DNA of 6,009 nucleotides from Pseudomonadota bacterium (GCA_021785795.1 JAJYEK010000210.1:1-6009), one strand, 5' to 3'. Positions 1 to 6,007 are shown, counted from the stretch's first letter. Notes: a model not told the origin generated them from the letters alone. A program made the numbers and translations.

Positions 1-47
1 CCCGGACTTTCCTCCGCGCAGGGCGCGGCGGCTGCCTGGCCGACTCC
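1..47 (-). ncRNA. rnpB: RNase P RNA, 5' end (truncated by the window edge)
   Basis: This is the catalytic RNA of ribonuclease P, which removes 5' leaders from tRNA precursors. Only the first ~47 bases are present; the rest lies beyond the left edge. Read on the minus strand, it contains GGAGGAAAGTCCGGG at 15-1, the near-invariant J3/4-P4 segment of bacterial type A RNase P RNA. The start at 47-34 (GGAGTCGGCCAGGC) lines up base by base with the E. coli 5' end GAAGCTGACCAGAC, which places the transcript start near 47, seven bases past a TATAAT box. A GC-rich P3-like stem (CGCGCCCTGCGCG, 28-16) follows. Its position just downstream of rsmI on the same strand matches Pseudomonas, where rnpB lies between rsmI and mraZ; dcw-cluster genes would therefore be expected further left. 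The family assignment is firm; the exact 5' end is inferred. Confidence 0.93.
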
Positions 48-54
48 GCGGGTT

Positions 55-84
55 ATTATACGCCGATCGCTGCCGTAAAGTCCG
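55..84 (-). promoter_or_regulatory. rnpB promoter
   Basis: On the minus strand there is a perfect -10 box TATAAT at 60-55. A weak -35 candidate, CGGACT (84-79, keeping the central GAC), lies 18 bases upstream. The discriminator is GC-rich (ACCCGC), as is common at stable-RNA promoters. The -35 overlaps a perfect 10-base palindrome AGTCCGGACT (79-88). The distance from the -10 to the predicted rnpB start at 47 is normal. Only 15 bases separate the rsmI stop from this -35, so rsmI transcripts probably read into rnpB as well. Confidence 0.75.
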
Positions 85-99
85 GACTGGTTGCCTGAT

Positions 100-978
100 C
101 TATTTGTCGTGGCTCGCAGACCCGGAATCCGCAGAGCGGGCCAGACCCAGCCCGTGGGCGTAGAGGAGATTTTTCTTCACGCCGGTAATCTCCGCCGCTA
201 ACGCTGCGGCCTGCTTGAGCGGGAGTGCTGCGAGCAGAACACGCATGACCCTGTCTGCATGGGCATCGATCTGCTGACCTGCGTCCCGAGGCAGCCCATG
301 AACCAATACCACCATTTCGCCGCGCTGTTGATTTGCATCGCTCCGCACCCAGTCACTTAATTCCCCGAGCGTGGCACTGCGCACGGTCTCGAACCGCTTG
401 GTAAGCTCGCGCGCTAGCACGCCGGCCCGATCATGCCCGAAAATGGCCGCCAGATCGTCGAGACATTCGGCAATGCGGTGTGCAGACTCGTAAAAGACCA
501 GGGTACGGGGTTCGGTACGAAGATCCTCGAATTTCGCCCGTCGTGCTGCGGCCTTTGCCGGCGGGAACCCCTCGAAGGCAAAGCGGTCTGACGGAAGACC
601 CGATGCCGACAACGCTGCAATCGCAGCGCAAGGACCCGGTATCGGCACAACCGGAATCCCCCCGGCTAGCGCGGCACGCACTAGATTGAACCCGGGATCG
701 CTGATCAGGGGCGTGCCGGCATCACTGATCAGGGCGATGCTTTGACCTGCGCTCAGTTTGCGAATCAACTCATGCGTTTTCATCCGTTCATTGTGTTCGT
801 GGACTGCGACAACCGGCCGATCGATCCCAAAGTGCCGCAGCAGCGTAGCGCTGTGGCGGGTATCCTCGGCAGCAATCAGGTCCGCCTGCGACAGCACCCG
901 GACTGCGCGCGGCGACATGTCCTCCAGATTTCCGATGGGTGTTGCCACCACATACAAGGCACCGGGCTTGTTTGACAC
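100..978 (-). CDS. rsmI: 16S rRNA (cytidine(1402)-2'-O)-methyltransferase RsmI
   Basis: RsmI uses S-adenosylmethionine to methylate the 2'-OH of C1402 in the decoding centre of 16S rRNA in the 30S subunit. The 292-residue product is close to the 286 of E. coli and belongs to the tetrapyrrole-methylase (SAM methyltransferase class III) fold. Visible family motifs: VVATPIGNLED (10-20), AAEDTR (36-41), SDAGTPLISDPG (85-96), PIPGPCA (112-118), FYESAHRI (162-169) and ARELTK (189-194). I chose the GTG at 978 rather than the ATG at 1023. GGAGG stands five bases before the GTG, the conserved protein begins three residues before GALYVVATP, and the best minus-strand -10 box (1012-1017) lies downstream of the ATG. 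The gene is transcribed away from lpoA and towards rnpB, with no terminator visible in between. The product is certain; the start is fairly certain. Confidence 0.97.
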   Translation of the reverse strand: MSNKPGALYVVATPIGNLEDMSPRAVRVLSQADLIAAEDTRHSATLLRHFGIDRPVVAVHEHNERMKTHELIRKLSAGQSIALISDAGTPLISDPGFNLVRAALAGGIPVVPIPGPCAAIAALSASGLPSDRFAFEGFPPAKAAARRAKFEDLRTEPRTLVFYESAHRIAECLDDLAAIFGHDRAGVLARELTKRFETVRSATLGELSDWVRSDANQQRGEMVVLVHGLPRDAGQQIDAHADRVMRVLLAALPLKQAAALAAEITGVKKNLLYAHGLGLARSADSGSASHDK

Positions 979-1001
979 ATGCGCCTCCACTTTAAGATAC
1001 T
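972..1001 (+). promoter_or_regulatory. Probable lpoA promoter (sigma-70 type)
   Basis: A perfect -35 box TTGACA lies at 972-977, followed after 18 bases by GATACT (996-1001), four of six matches to TATAAT. An alternative -10, TAAGAT (993-998), would give a spacing of 15. The -35 overlaps the first codons of rsmI on the other strand. Transcription would start near 1008, leaving a leader of about 22 bases. It would exclude the in-frame ATG at 979 as the lpoA start. This is predicted from sequence only. Confidence 0.55.
984..988 (-). promoter_or_regulatory. rsmI ribosome binding site that decides the start
   Basis: GGAGG on the minus strand (988-984) is followed by CGCAT and then the GTG at 978. 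This five-base spacing is good, whereas the upstream ATG at 1023 has no such sequence before it. The site supports the GTG start and removes 15 N-terminal residues from the longest open frame. Confidence 0.75.
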
Positions 1002-1011
1002 GTCGCCACAG

Positions 1012-1017
1012 TTTATA
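1012..1017 (-). promoter_or_regulatory. Probable rsmI -10 box
   Basis: TATAAA on the minus strand (1017-1012) is followed by ACTGTGG, so transcription would start near 1005, about 27 bases before the GTG start of rsmI. I see no good -35 at 15-18 bases upstream. The box sits within ~10 bases of the lpoA -10 on the opposite strand, so the two polymerase sites would overlap. Confidence 0.4.
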
Positions 1018-1029
1018 CGACATCCCCTA

Positions 1030-2979
1030 ATGAAACCGATTTTCACCGCCCGTGCCCGGGCAGCATTGTTCGTTCTTGCCGGCTTTCTGGCCCTCCAAGG
1101 GTGCCAAACCCCCGGGCCACTGCAACCCCTGGTGCCGCGGCTGACCGCAAGAGACGCGGAGCGCGCTGAGCGGGCCGGGGAATATGTCATTGCCGCACAT
1201 GACTACCTGCGAATTGCGCAGATCGCGGCCCCACCCGAGCGGCAGCGCTTTCAGCTGAGGGCGGTGGATGCACTCGTCAAAGCGGCGCAAGTGCGCGAGG
1301 CGCGCGCGCAGATTCGTTCCGTAGATACTACAGGACTTGCGCCTTCCTTCCTCGCACGCAAGCGTATTCTGGAGGCGCGCATCGCCTCTCTCGAAGGGCG
1401 TCCTCGGCACTCCATCTCTCTGCTCGATCAGGCAGCCCGGATGCGCAATCTCGATCCCTCGCTGCAGGCTGAAATCCTCCAGGCCCGCGCAGGGGCGGAG
1501 ATCAAGATCAATCGCCCGATCAATGCAGTCAACGACCTTATCGCGCGCGAACGATTCATTGTTAGCGGCAAAGAGATTACTGAGAACCAGCTGCAGCTCT
1601 GGCACATTCTGCAGAACCTCAGCCGCACCAATCTGAAACGCGCGCTGGGGAGCGCACGCAATTCCGTGCTCATCGGCTGGTTGCAGCTCGCGATCGCCGT
1701 CTCCGATAACTCCGGCGACCCCAATGAGCTCGCCTTGGCTGTCAGCGCCTGGCGAAAATCCCACCCCAATCATCCTGCAACCGACAGTTTCATCAGGACG
1801 CTGGCGAGCCCGGTGCCCGGCATCATCGGACGCATCAACAGAATTGCGCTGCTGCTGCCCCTGACCTCGGAGTTCTCGAAACAGGCGGCAGCCGTTCGGG
1901 ACGGTTTCATGGCCATGGACGCAGCCAACACCGATCCCGACAAACCGATGATCATGGTCTACGACACCGGCCCGGATCCCACGCAGATAACGAAATACTA
2001 TGATGCCGCGGTGGCAAATGGAGCCCAGTTCGTGGTCGGTCCTCTCGGACACGACGCTGTCAGTCAGCTGGTCAAGGCCGATGATCTGCGGGTGCCGACA
2101 CTGCTGCTGAGCCGCACGAACCAGAAGATTGACCCCTCGAAACAGGTATTCCAGTTCGGCCTGTCACTGGAGCAGGAGGCCAAGCAGGTAGCGGAGCGTG
2201 CCTATCTTGACGGCCATCGGCGTGCGGCTATTCTGTACCCCGACACCGCCTGGGGACTGCGCATTGCTAATGGCTTCAGCGACACCTGGCAGCGGCTTGG
2301 CGGCATCGTATTGACTTCGGTAGCCTATCAGCCCGGCATCGGCGATTATTCGCAGCCGGTAAAGCAGCTGCTCAATATCACCCAAAGTGACGAGCGCGAC
2401 GAACGGCTGAAAAAACTGCTGAAGATAAAGCTGAAATTTGATCCCAGGCCGCGCAAGGATATCGACATGATTTTCCTTGAAGCCGATGCCCAGAACGGCC
2501 GCCTGATCAAGCCCCAGCTCAACTATTATCGTGCGATGCAGATTCCGGTATATGCGACTTCGCATATATTCACCGGCAAGACAGATCCCATGCGCGATAC
2601 CGATCTCGATGGAATCATGTTCGGCGACATGCCGTGGATGCTGATCCATGATGGCAGCATCAAGACACTGCGCACCGAGTTGCAGCATGGCGACTGGAAA
2701 TACGCACACACTGCCCTCGATAGACTCTATGCACTCGGCATCGACTCCTATGCGGTTATTCCGCAGCTGAACCGCCTTAGCTCGGAGCAGGGCGTGCACT
2801 TCGATGGCGTAACCAGCAGCCTGAGCATTGGACCGCACGGACGCGTCCGCCGGCAGTTGCTCTGGGCACAGTTCCAGCACGGAGTTCCTCAGCTTCTGGA
2901 CACATTCCTAAATTACAAGGGCCAGTTCGCCCTGGATGATGGCGCTGGAATCGACTCACCATCCATTCCGGCACATTGA
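1030..2979 (+). CDS. lpoA: Penicillin-binding protein activator LpoA (outer-membrane lipoprotein)
   Basis: LpoA is an outer-membrane lipoprotein that reaches through the periplasm to stimulate peptidoglycan synthesis by PBP1A. The 649-residue product (678 in E. coli) starts with a signal peptide: basic residues, a hydrophobic stretch at 11-22 and lipobox LQGC with the lipidated Cys25. Residues ~40-260 are helical, Ala/Arg/Leu-rich and TPR-like (N domain). From ~268 a Leu/Ile/Val-binding-protein-like fold begins (INRIALLLPL), with the conserved stretches RLIKPQLNYY (491-500), VYATSHIFTG (507-516), DLDGIMFGDMPW (525-536) and RLYALGIDSYAV (565-576). The ATG at 1030 is preferred over the in-frame ATG at 979 because it gives a compact signal peptide and lies after the predicted promoter; neither has a clear Shine-Dalgarno sequence. 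It is divergent from rsmI and leads the rightward series. The identity is secure. Confidence 0.94.
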   Translation: MKPIFTARARAALFVLAGFLALQGCQTPGPLQPLVPRLTARDAERAERAGEYVIAAHDYLRIAQIAAPPERQRFQLRAVDALVKAAQVREARAQIRSVDTTGLAPSFLARKRILEARIASLEGRPRHSISLLDQAARMRNLDPSLQAEILQARAGAEIKINRPINAVNDLIARERFIVSGKEITENQLQLWHILQNLSRTNLKRALGSARNSVLIGWLQLAIAVSDNSGDPNELALAVSAWRKSHPNHPATDSFIRTLASPVPGIIGRINRIALLLPLTSEFSKQAAAVRDGFMAMDAANTDPDKPMIMVYDTGPDPTQITKYYDAAVANGAQFVVGPLGHDAVSQLVKADDLRVPTLLLSRTNQKIDPSKQVFQFGLSLEQEAKQVAERAYLDGHRRAAILYPDTAWGLRIANGFSDTWQRLGGIVLTSVAYQPGIGDYSQPVKQLLNITQSDERDERLKKLLKIKLKFDPRPRKDIDMIFLEADAQNGRLIKPQLNYYRAMQIPVYATSHIFTGKTDPMRDTDLDGIMFGDMPWMLIHDGSIKTLRTELQHGDWKYAHTALDRLYALGIDSYAVIPQLNRLSSEQGVHFDGVTSSLSIGPHGRVRRQLLWAQFQHGVPQLLDTFLNYKGQFALDDGAGIDSPSIPAH

Positions 2980-3018
2980 AGGCATGGTGGGAGCCTCCGC
3001 AAAACCGGCATGTCCTGC

Positions 3019-3058
3019 AGGCCCGCAAATCGGCCGCTACAGCCGAATTTGCGGGCCT
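3019..3058 (+). terminator. Strong hairpin between lpoA and diaA (possible terminator or attenuator)
   Basis: AGGCCCGCAAATCGGC (3019-3034) pairs with GCCGAATTTGCGGGCCT (3042-3058) around a seven-base loop, giving 16 base pairs with one bulged A. The stem is followed by TCCTGCTG, not a run of T, so it is not a textbook intrinsic terminator. It starts 40 bases after the lpoA stop and ends 18 bases before the ATG of diaA. I see no promoter between the hairpin and diaA. It may therefore reduce rather than stop readthrough, protect the 3' end of lpoA mRNA, or mark a processing point. Confidence 0.5.
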
Positions 3059-3076
3059 TCCTGCTGAAACGCCTCC

Positions 3077-3724
3077 ATGAAGCAAACCCGCAAAAACATC
3101 ATCGCCACCGGTCAGGCGACAAGCGGTGTGGCCACCGACGATGATCTTGGCAGCCACGTACGTACTGCAATCGCACACCATGCCGAAATCGTGGAGCGCT
3201 GCCTCGAGCCTCTCACTCCGCTGATCGTCGCGGCAGCAGCGATGATGGTCCGGACGCTGATATCGGGGCACAAGATCCTGCTGTGCGGAAATGGCGGTTC
3301 TGCCAGCTGCGCCCAGCTCTTTTCCTCGCATCTTCTAAACCGCTACACGCACGAACGACCGGGCCTGCCGGCAATTGCGCTTACCACCGACATGGCCACG
3401 GTGACGGCGATCGCCAACGATCATGGGTTTGCCGACGTATTCGCACGTCAGGTCATGGCCCTTGGACATGCCGGGGATGTTCTTGTGGTGTTTTCGACCA
3501 CCGGAAACTCTCCGAATCTCGCGCGCGCCGTCGAGGCGGCACATTCTCGCGACATGCATTGCATCACTTTGAATGGACGCGACGGCGGTGAGCTAGCAGC
3601 CGTGCTCGCGAGCGGAGACGTGGACATATGCGTCGCCGGCGAGTCGACCGCGCGAATCCGGGAAGTACACATCCTGGTGGTTCACTGTCTAAGCGAACTG
3701 ATAGACTATCAGCTTCTAGGATAA
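3077..3724 (+). CDS. diaA: DnaA initiator-associating protein DiaA (SIS-domain, GmhA-like)
   Basis: In E. coli, DiaA is a homotetramer that binds several DnaA molecules and promotes their assembly and DNA unwinding at oriC. The 215-residue product has one SIS domain (~50-212) with CGNGGSAS (70-77), RPGLPAIALTTD (94-105), FSTTGNS (139-145) and RDGGELA (168-174). It resembles the sedoheptulose-7-phosphate isomerase GmhA, but the GmhA segment FAEELTGRY reads FSSHLLNRY (82-90), which loses the catalytic Glu; the later His is kept (H198 in REVHIL). This favours DiaA over GmhA. Compared with the 196 residues of E. coli it has ~23 extra N-terminal residues and a shorter tail. The ATG at 3077 has no clear ribosome binding site; GTG at 3128 is an alternative start. 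dolP begins 14 bases downstream, so the two are probably cotranscribed. An active sugar isomerase cannot be fully excluded. Confidence 0.85.
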   Translation: MKQTRKNIIATGQATSGVATDDDLGSHVRTAIAHHAEIVERCLEPLTPLIVAAAAMMVRTLISGHKILLCGNGGSASCAQLFSSHLLNRYTHERPGLPAIALTTDMATVTAIANDHGFADVFARQVMALGHAGDVLVVFSTTGNSPNLARAVEAAHSRDMHCITLNGRDGGELAAVLASGDVDICVAGESTARIREVHILVVHCLSELIDYQLLG

Positions 3725-3738
3725 GAGCAGGCTCGATT

Positions 3739-4347
3739 ATGACCCGCACCCGTTCGCCGGCAATACGTGCTTCGTCAGTCGCGCAGCGCATCCTTGCGGC
3801 AATTATGCTCGCAGGTATCCTGCAGGGATGCGCGCCCGTGATCGTCGCAGGCGCGGCTGCCGGCGCCGCGGTCGTGCACGACCGGCGCACGCTGGGCTCC
3901 ATGGTCAACGACACGACCGTCGAACTCAAGGCCACCGGTATTCTGGACACCGAGCCGCAATTCAAGGGCAAGATCCATGTCAGTGTGACTTCCGTAAACG
4001 GCATCGTGCTGCTGACCGGACAGGCCCCCACCCCGGATCTGCGCGACCAAATTCTCGCAAAAATCAGGACCATACCGAGCATCCGGCGCATCATAAACGA
4101 GATCCAGATCGCACCGCCGAGCACGCTTGCCGATCGCGCCGAGGACGCGTGGATAACCACGGAGGTCAAAGCCCGGTTTCTCGCCACCAAGGGGCTCGAT
4201 CCAACGCGCGTCAAGGTAGTCACGTCTGATTCCAACGTTTATCTGATGGGTCTGGTAAGGCAGCAGGAAGGTCAGCTCGCCACCAATGCGGCCGCGAACG
4301 TGCGCGGGGTTGCACGCGTGGTCGAGCTGTTCGAATACGTCAACTGA
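3739..4347 (+). CDS. dolP: Division and outer-membrane stress-associated lipoprotein DolP (two BON domains; formerly YraP)
   Basis: DolP is an outer-membrane lipoprotein that binds anionic phospholipids, collects at the division site in E. coli and supports envelope integrity. The 202-residue product (191 in E. coli) has a signal peptide with lipobox LQGC (lipidated Cys31), then an Ala/Gly-rich segment (APVIVAGAAAGAAVV). Two BON domains follow at about 55-124 and 133-201. The second contains DAWITTEVKARFL (136-148), where Trp138 matches the membrane-contacting Trp127 of E. coli, and SNVYLMGLV (165-173). I chose the ATG at 3739, although the frame is open upstream into diaA. This start gives a proper signal peptide, follows the diaA stop by 14 bases and has GCAGG seven bases before it. 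It probably shares a transcript with diaA. The identity is strong because much of the E. coli sequence is recognisable. Confidence 0.93.
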   Translation: MTRTRSPAIRASSVAQRILAAIMLAGILQGCAPVIVAGAAAGAAVVHDRRTLGSMVNDTTVELKATGILDTEPQFKGKIHVSVTSVNGIVLLTGQAPTPDLRDQILAKIRTIPSIRRIINEIQIAPPSTLADRAEDAWITTEVKARFLATKGLDPTRVKVVTSDSNVYLMGLVRQQEGQLATNAAANVRGVARVVELFEYVN

Positions 4348-4400
4348 ACTGCGGGGCGGAGCATGCCAGCACCGCGCTCAAGGCATCCAGGAACCGGTCG

Positions 4401-5792
4401 ATGGGTGATCTTTCGCCCCAATTCGTGCAGGCACTCCGATCGCTCGTTGAAGGGCGGAACGTGCTTACCGATCCTGCGGACAGCTGGGTATACGGATATG
4501 ACAACTCGCGCAAACACACCGCTCCGGATGCAGTCGTGTTTGCCACAACGCATGCCGAGGTCGCGGGCATCGTGCGGCTGTGCTGTGAGCATTCGGTTCC
4601 GCTGACCACGCGGGGCCGTGGCACGGGTACCAGTGGCGGATCCGTACCGTTGTGTGCCGGGGTGGTACTTTCGCTCGAGCGCATGAACCGGATAACCAGT
4701 GTCGACACGGTGAACCGGGCGCTGACGGCCGAGCCCGGCGTGACCAACCAGGCCGTCCAGGATGCAGCGCGCGCTGACGGATTCTTCTGGCCCCCGGATC
4801 CTACGAGTGCGGCTTTCTGCACCATTGGCGGCAATCTCGCTCTGAACGCGGGCGGCCCGCGCGCCGTAAAATATGGCGCGACCCGCGAAAACGTCCTGGC
4901 ACTGCGCGCCGTCACCGGCGGCGGCGAGGAGATCCGCACCGGCACCTACACCACAAAGGGCGCCGTGGGTTACGATCTGACCCGACTGCTTATCGGCTCC
5001 GAAGGCACATTGGCCGTGATTACCGAAGCTGTTCTAAGACTCGTGCCTCTCCCCGAGAGTAAGCGCACACTACAGGCTGCCTATGCCCAGGTCGGGGACG
5101 CAGCTGCGGCGGTAGCGCGCATCATGGCCCAGCCGGTCACCCCGTGCGCCCTGGAAATGATGGATGGCGCAGCCATCGATATCATCCGCAGCCATTCGCG
5201 CGTTGTGCTGCCACACGGTGCGGGGGCGTTGCTGATGATTGAAGTGGATGGGCCGGAATCTGGCATGGACGCCATGCTGCTGGCGGTCACTGCGGCCCTG
5301 AGCGGTGCCGGCTTGCTGGAAACCAGGGTTGCCTGCTCTGCAGAGGAGGTCAAGGAGCTGTGGGCTGCGCGCAAGGCACTGTCTCCGGCCCTGCGGACCA
5401 TCGCTCCGAACAAGCTCAATGAAGACGTCGTAGTCCCTGTTTCACGTATAGCCGACCTGATCGCCGGACTCGGCGACCTGAGCAGGCGCTATGGCATCCC
5501 GGTCGTCAATTTCGGCCATGCCGGAAACGGCAATATACACGTTAACCTGCTGTACGACTCCCAGGACCCGCGCCAGGAACAAAGCGCACGCCCGGCGGTG
5601 AGCGCGGTGTTCGATCTGGTGCTCGCTCTGGGCGGCACACTGTCTGGAGAGCACGGTATCGGACGGGAAAAGCGCGATTATATCGATCGCGCCCTAGATC
5701 CGGTCACCCTGGGTCTGATGCGTCGCATCAAGAGCCAGTTCGACCCCAAGGGCATTCTCAATCCCGGCAAGATCTTTCCGCCGCAACGATGA
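4401..5792 (+). CDS. FAD-linked D-2-hydroxyacid dehydrogenase, GlcD / D-lactate dehydrogenase family
   Basis: The 463-residue protein belongs to the vanillyl-alcohol-oxidase/PCMH flavoprotein family, whose members oxidise D-lactate, glycolate or D-2-hydroxyglutarate to the 2-oxoacid. The N-terminal FAD-binding domain (~38-217) shows the pyrophosphate loop RGRGTGTSGG (71-80), PPDPTS (131-136), TIGGNLALNAGG (141-152) and GYDLTRLLIGSEGTLAVITE (190-209). The C-terminal substrate domain (~220-460) has GHAGNGNIHVN (372-382) and SGEHGIGREK (415-424). By comparison with D-2-hydroxyglutarate dehydrogenases, H373, H380 and E417 are the likely metal ligands, and R324 and K338 may hold the substrate carboxylate. 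The ending NPGKIFP (454-460) is typical. No signal peptide or iron-sulfur cluster motif is present, so the electron acceptor is unknown. AGGA eight bases before the ATG supports the start. It lies 53 bases after dolP on the same strand. The family is certain; the substrate is not, so I give no symbol. Confidence 0.92.
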   Translation: MGDLSPQFVQALRSLVEGRNVLTDPADSWVYGYDNSRKHTAPDAVVFATTHAEVAGIVRLCCEHSVPLTTRGRGTGTSGGSVPLCAGVVLSLERMNRITSVDTVNRALTAEPGVTNQAVQDAARADGFFWPPDPTSAAFCTIGGNLALNAGGPRAVKYGATRENVLALRAVTGGGEEIRTGTYTTKGAVGYDLTRLLIGSEGTLAVITEAVLRLVPLPESKRTLQAAYAQVGDAAAAVARIMAQPVTPCALEMMDGAAIDIIRSHSRVVLPHGAGALLMIEVDGPESGMDAMLLAVTAALSGAGLLETRVACSAEEVKELWAARKALSPALRTIAPNKLNEDVVVPVSRIADLIAGLGDLSRRYGIPVVNFGHAGNGNIHVNLLYDSQDPRQEQSARPAVSAVFDLVLALGGTLSGEHGIGREKRDYIDRALDPVTLGLMRRIKSQFDPKGILNPGKIFPPQR

Positions 5793-5884
5793 TCGATCGT
5801 CCTTGCACGCTAAGGGGTTCAAGGCACAGATCGTGGCAAGGGACTGCGCGTAAGCATGTACCTCGCTGCGGGCACACCCTGCCA
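5793..5884. other. Intergenic stretch after the FAD oxidase, no clear feature
   Basis: I see no tRNA, coding frame of convincing character or T-tailed terminator for the rightward genes here. A bulged inverted repeat (TCCTTGCAC near 5811-5819 with GTGGCAAGGGA near 5833-5843) could form a weak hairpin of about nine pairs, but nothing beside it supports a terminator. Confidence 0.4.
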
Positions 5885-6007
5885 TTACAGCGGTTTAACG
5901 TGGTGGTGGCGGCAGTCCCGGGCTTGCGCCTCGGCCGTCCATCCTGCCGGGCGCTGCAGAGATCGCAGGCGTACAGCCAGCCAGCCCGCACTGATTTCGT
6001 CACGATT
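5885..6007 (-). CDS. Possible C-terminal fragment of an unknown leftward gene
   Basis: On the minus strand a frame stays open from the right edge to a TAA at 5887-5885 and encodes 40 residues, including EISAGWLAVRLRSL and ending HHHVKPL. I do not recognise it. About two thirds of its codons end in G or C, in line with the genes in this window. However, the other minus-strand frames here are also largely open, one of them running from a GTG at 6003 to 5758 and overlapping the oxidase end, so composition alone does not decide. If it is real, it would converge on the FAD oxidase. Confidence 0.2.
   Translation of the reverse strand, partial: NRDEISAGWLAVRLRSLQRPAGWTAEAQARDCRHHHVKPL

Noticed and set aside
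979..1029. Longer N-terminus for LpoA from the ATG at 979
   Set aside because: It adds 17 residues before the signal peptide and lies upstream of the predicted transcription start.
1027..2052. A 341-codon open frame on the minus strand opposite lpoA, and another of 238 codons at 2164-2880
   Set aside because: Both lie wholly or almost wholly antisense to lpoA, whose family motifs are clear throughout. Their products have no recognisable motifs, and such frames are common opposite GC-rich genes.
3077..3724. Calling the SIS protein phosphoheptose isomerase GmhA
   Set aside because: The catalytic Glu segment is replaced by FSSHLLNRY, and the position before dolP is that of diaA.
3628..3738. 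Upstream extension of dolP into diaA (37 extra codons)
   Set aside because: It would bury the lipoprotein signal peptide behind an Arg-rich stretch; the ATG at 3739 gives a standard signal peptide and has a ribosome binding site.
3564..4235. A 223-codon minus-strand open frame opposite diaA and dolP
   Set aside because: It is antisense to two well-recognised genes and shows low-complexity Ser/Arg/Thr composition with no domain.
5840..5919. Inverted repeat GGGACTGC (5840-5847) and GCAGTCCC (5912-5919)
   Set aside because: Eight bases with a 64-base interval is within what chance gives in GC-rich DNA, and nothing at either end suggests an element boundary.
5926..5954. Nine-pair bulged hairpin GCGCC-t-CGGC with GCCGGGCGC
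   Set aside because: It has no T-run on either strand and lies within the possible truncated gene, so I could not support it as a terminator.
5758..6003. Cys-rich 81-codon minus-strand frame with CxxC-like pairs, considered as a small zinc or rubredoxin-like protein
   Set aside because: The Cys spacing fits no known metal site that I recognise, the frame overlaps the 3' end of the FAD oxidase, and other frames in this GC-rich stretch are equally open.
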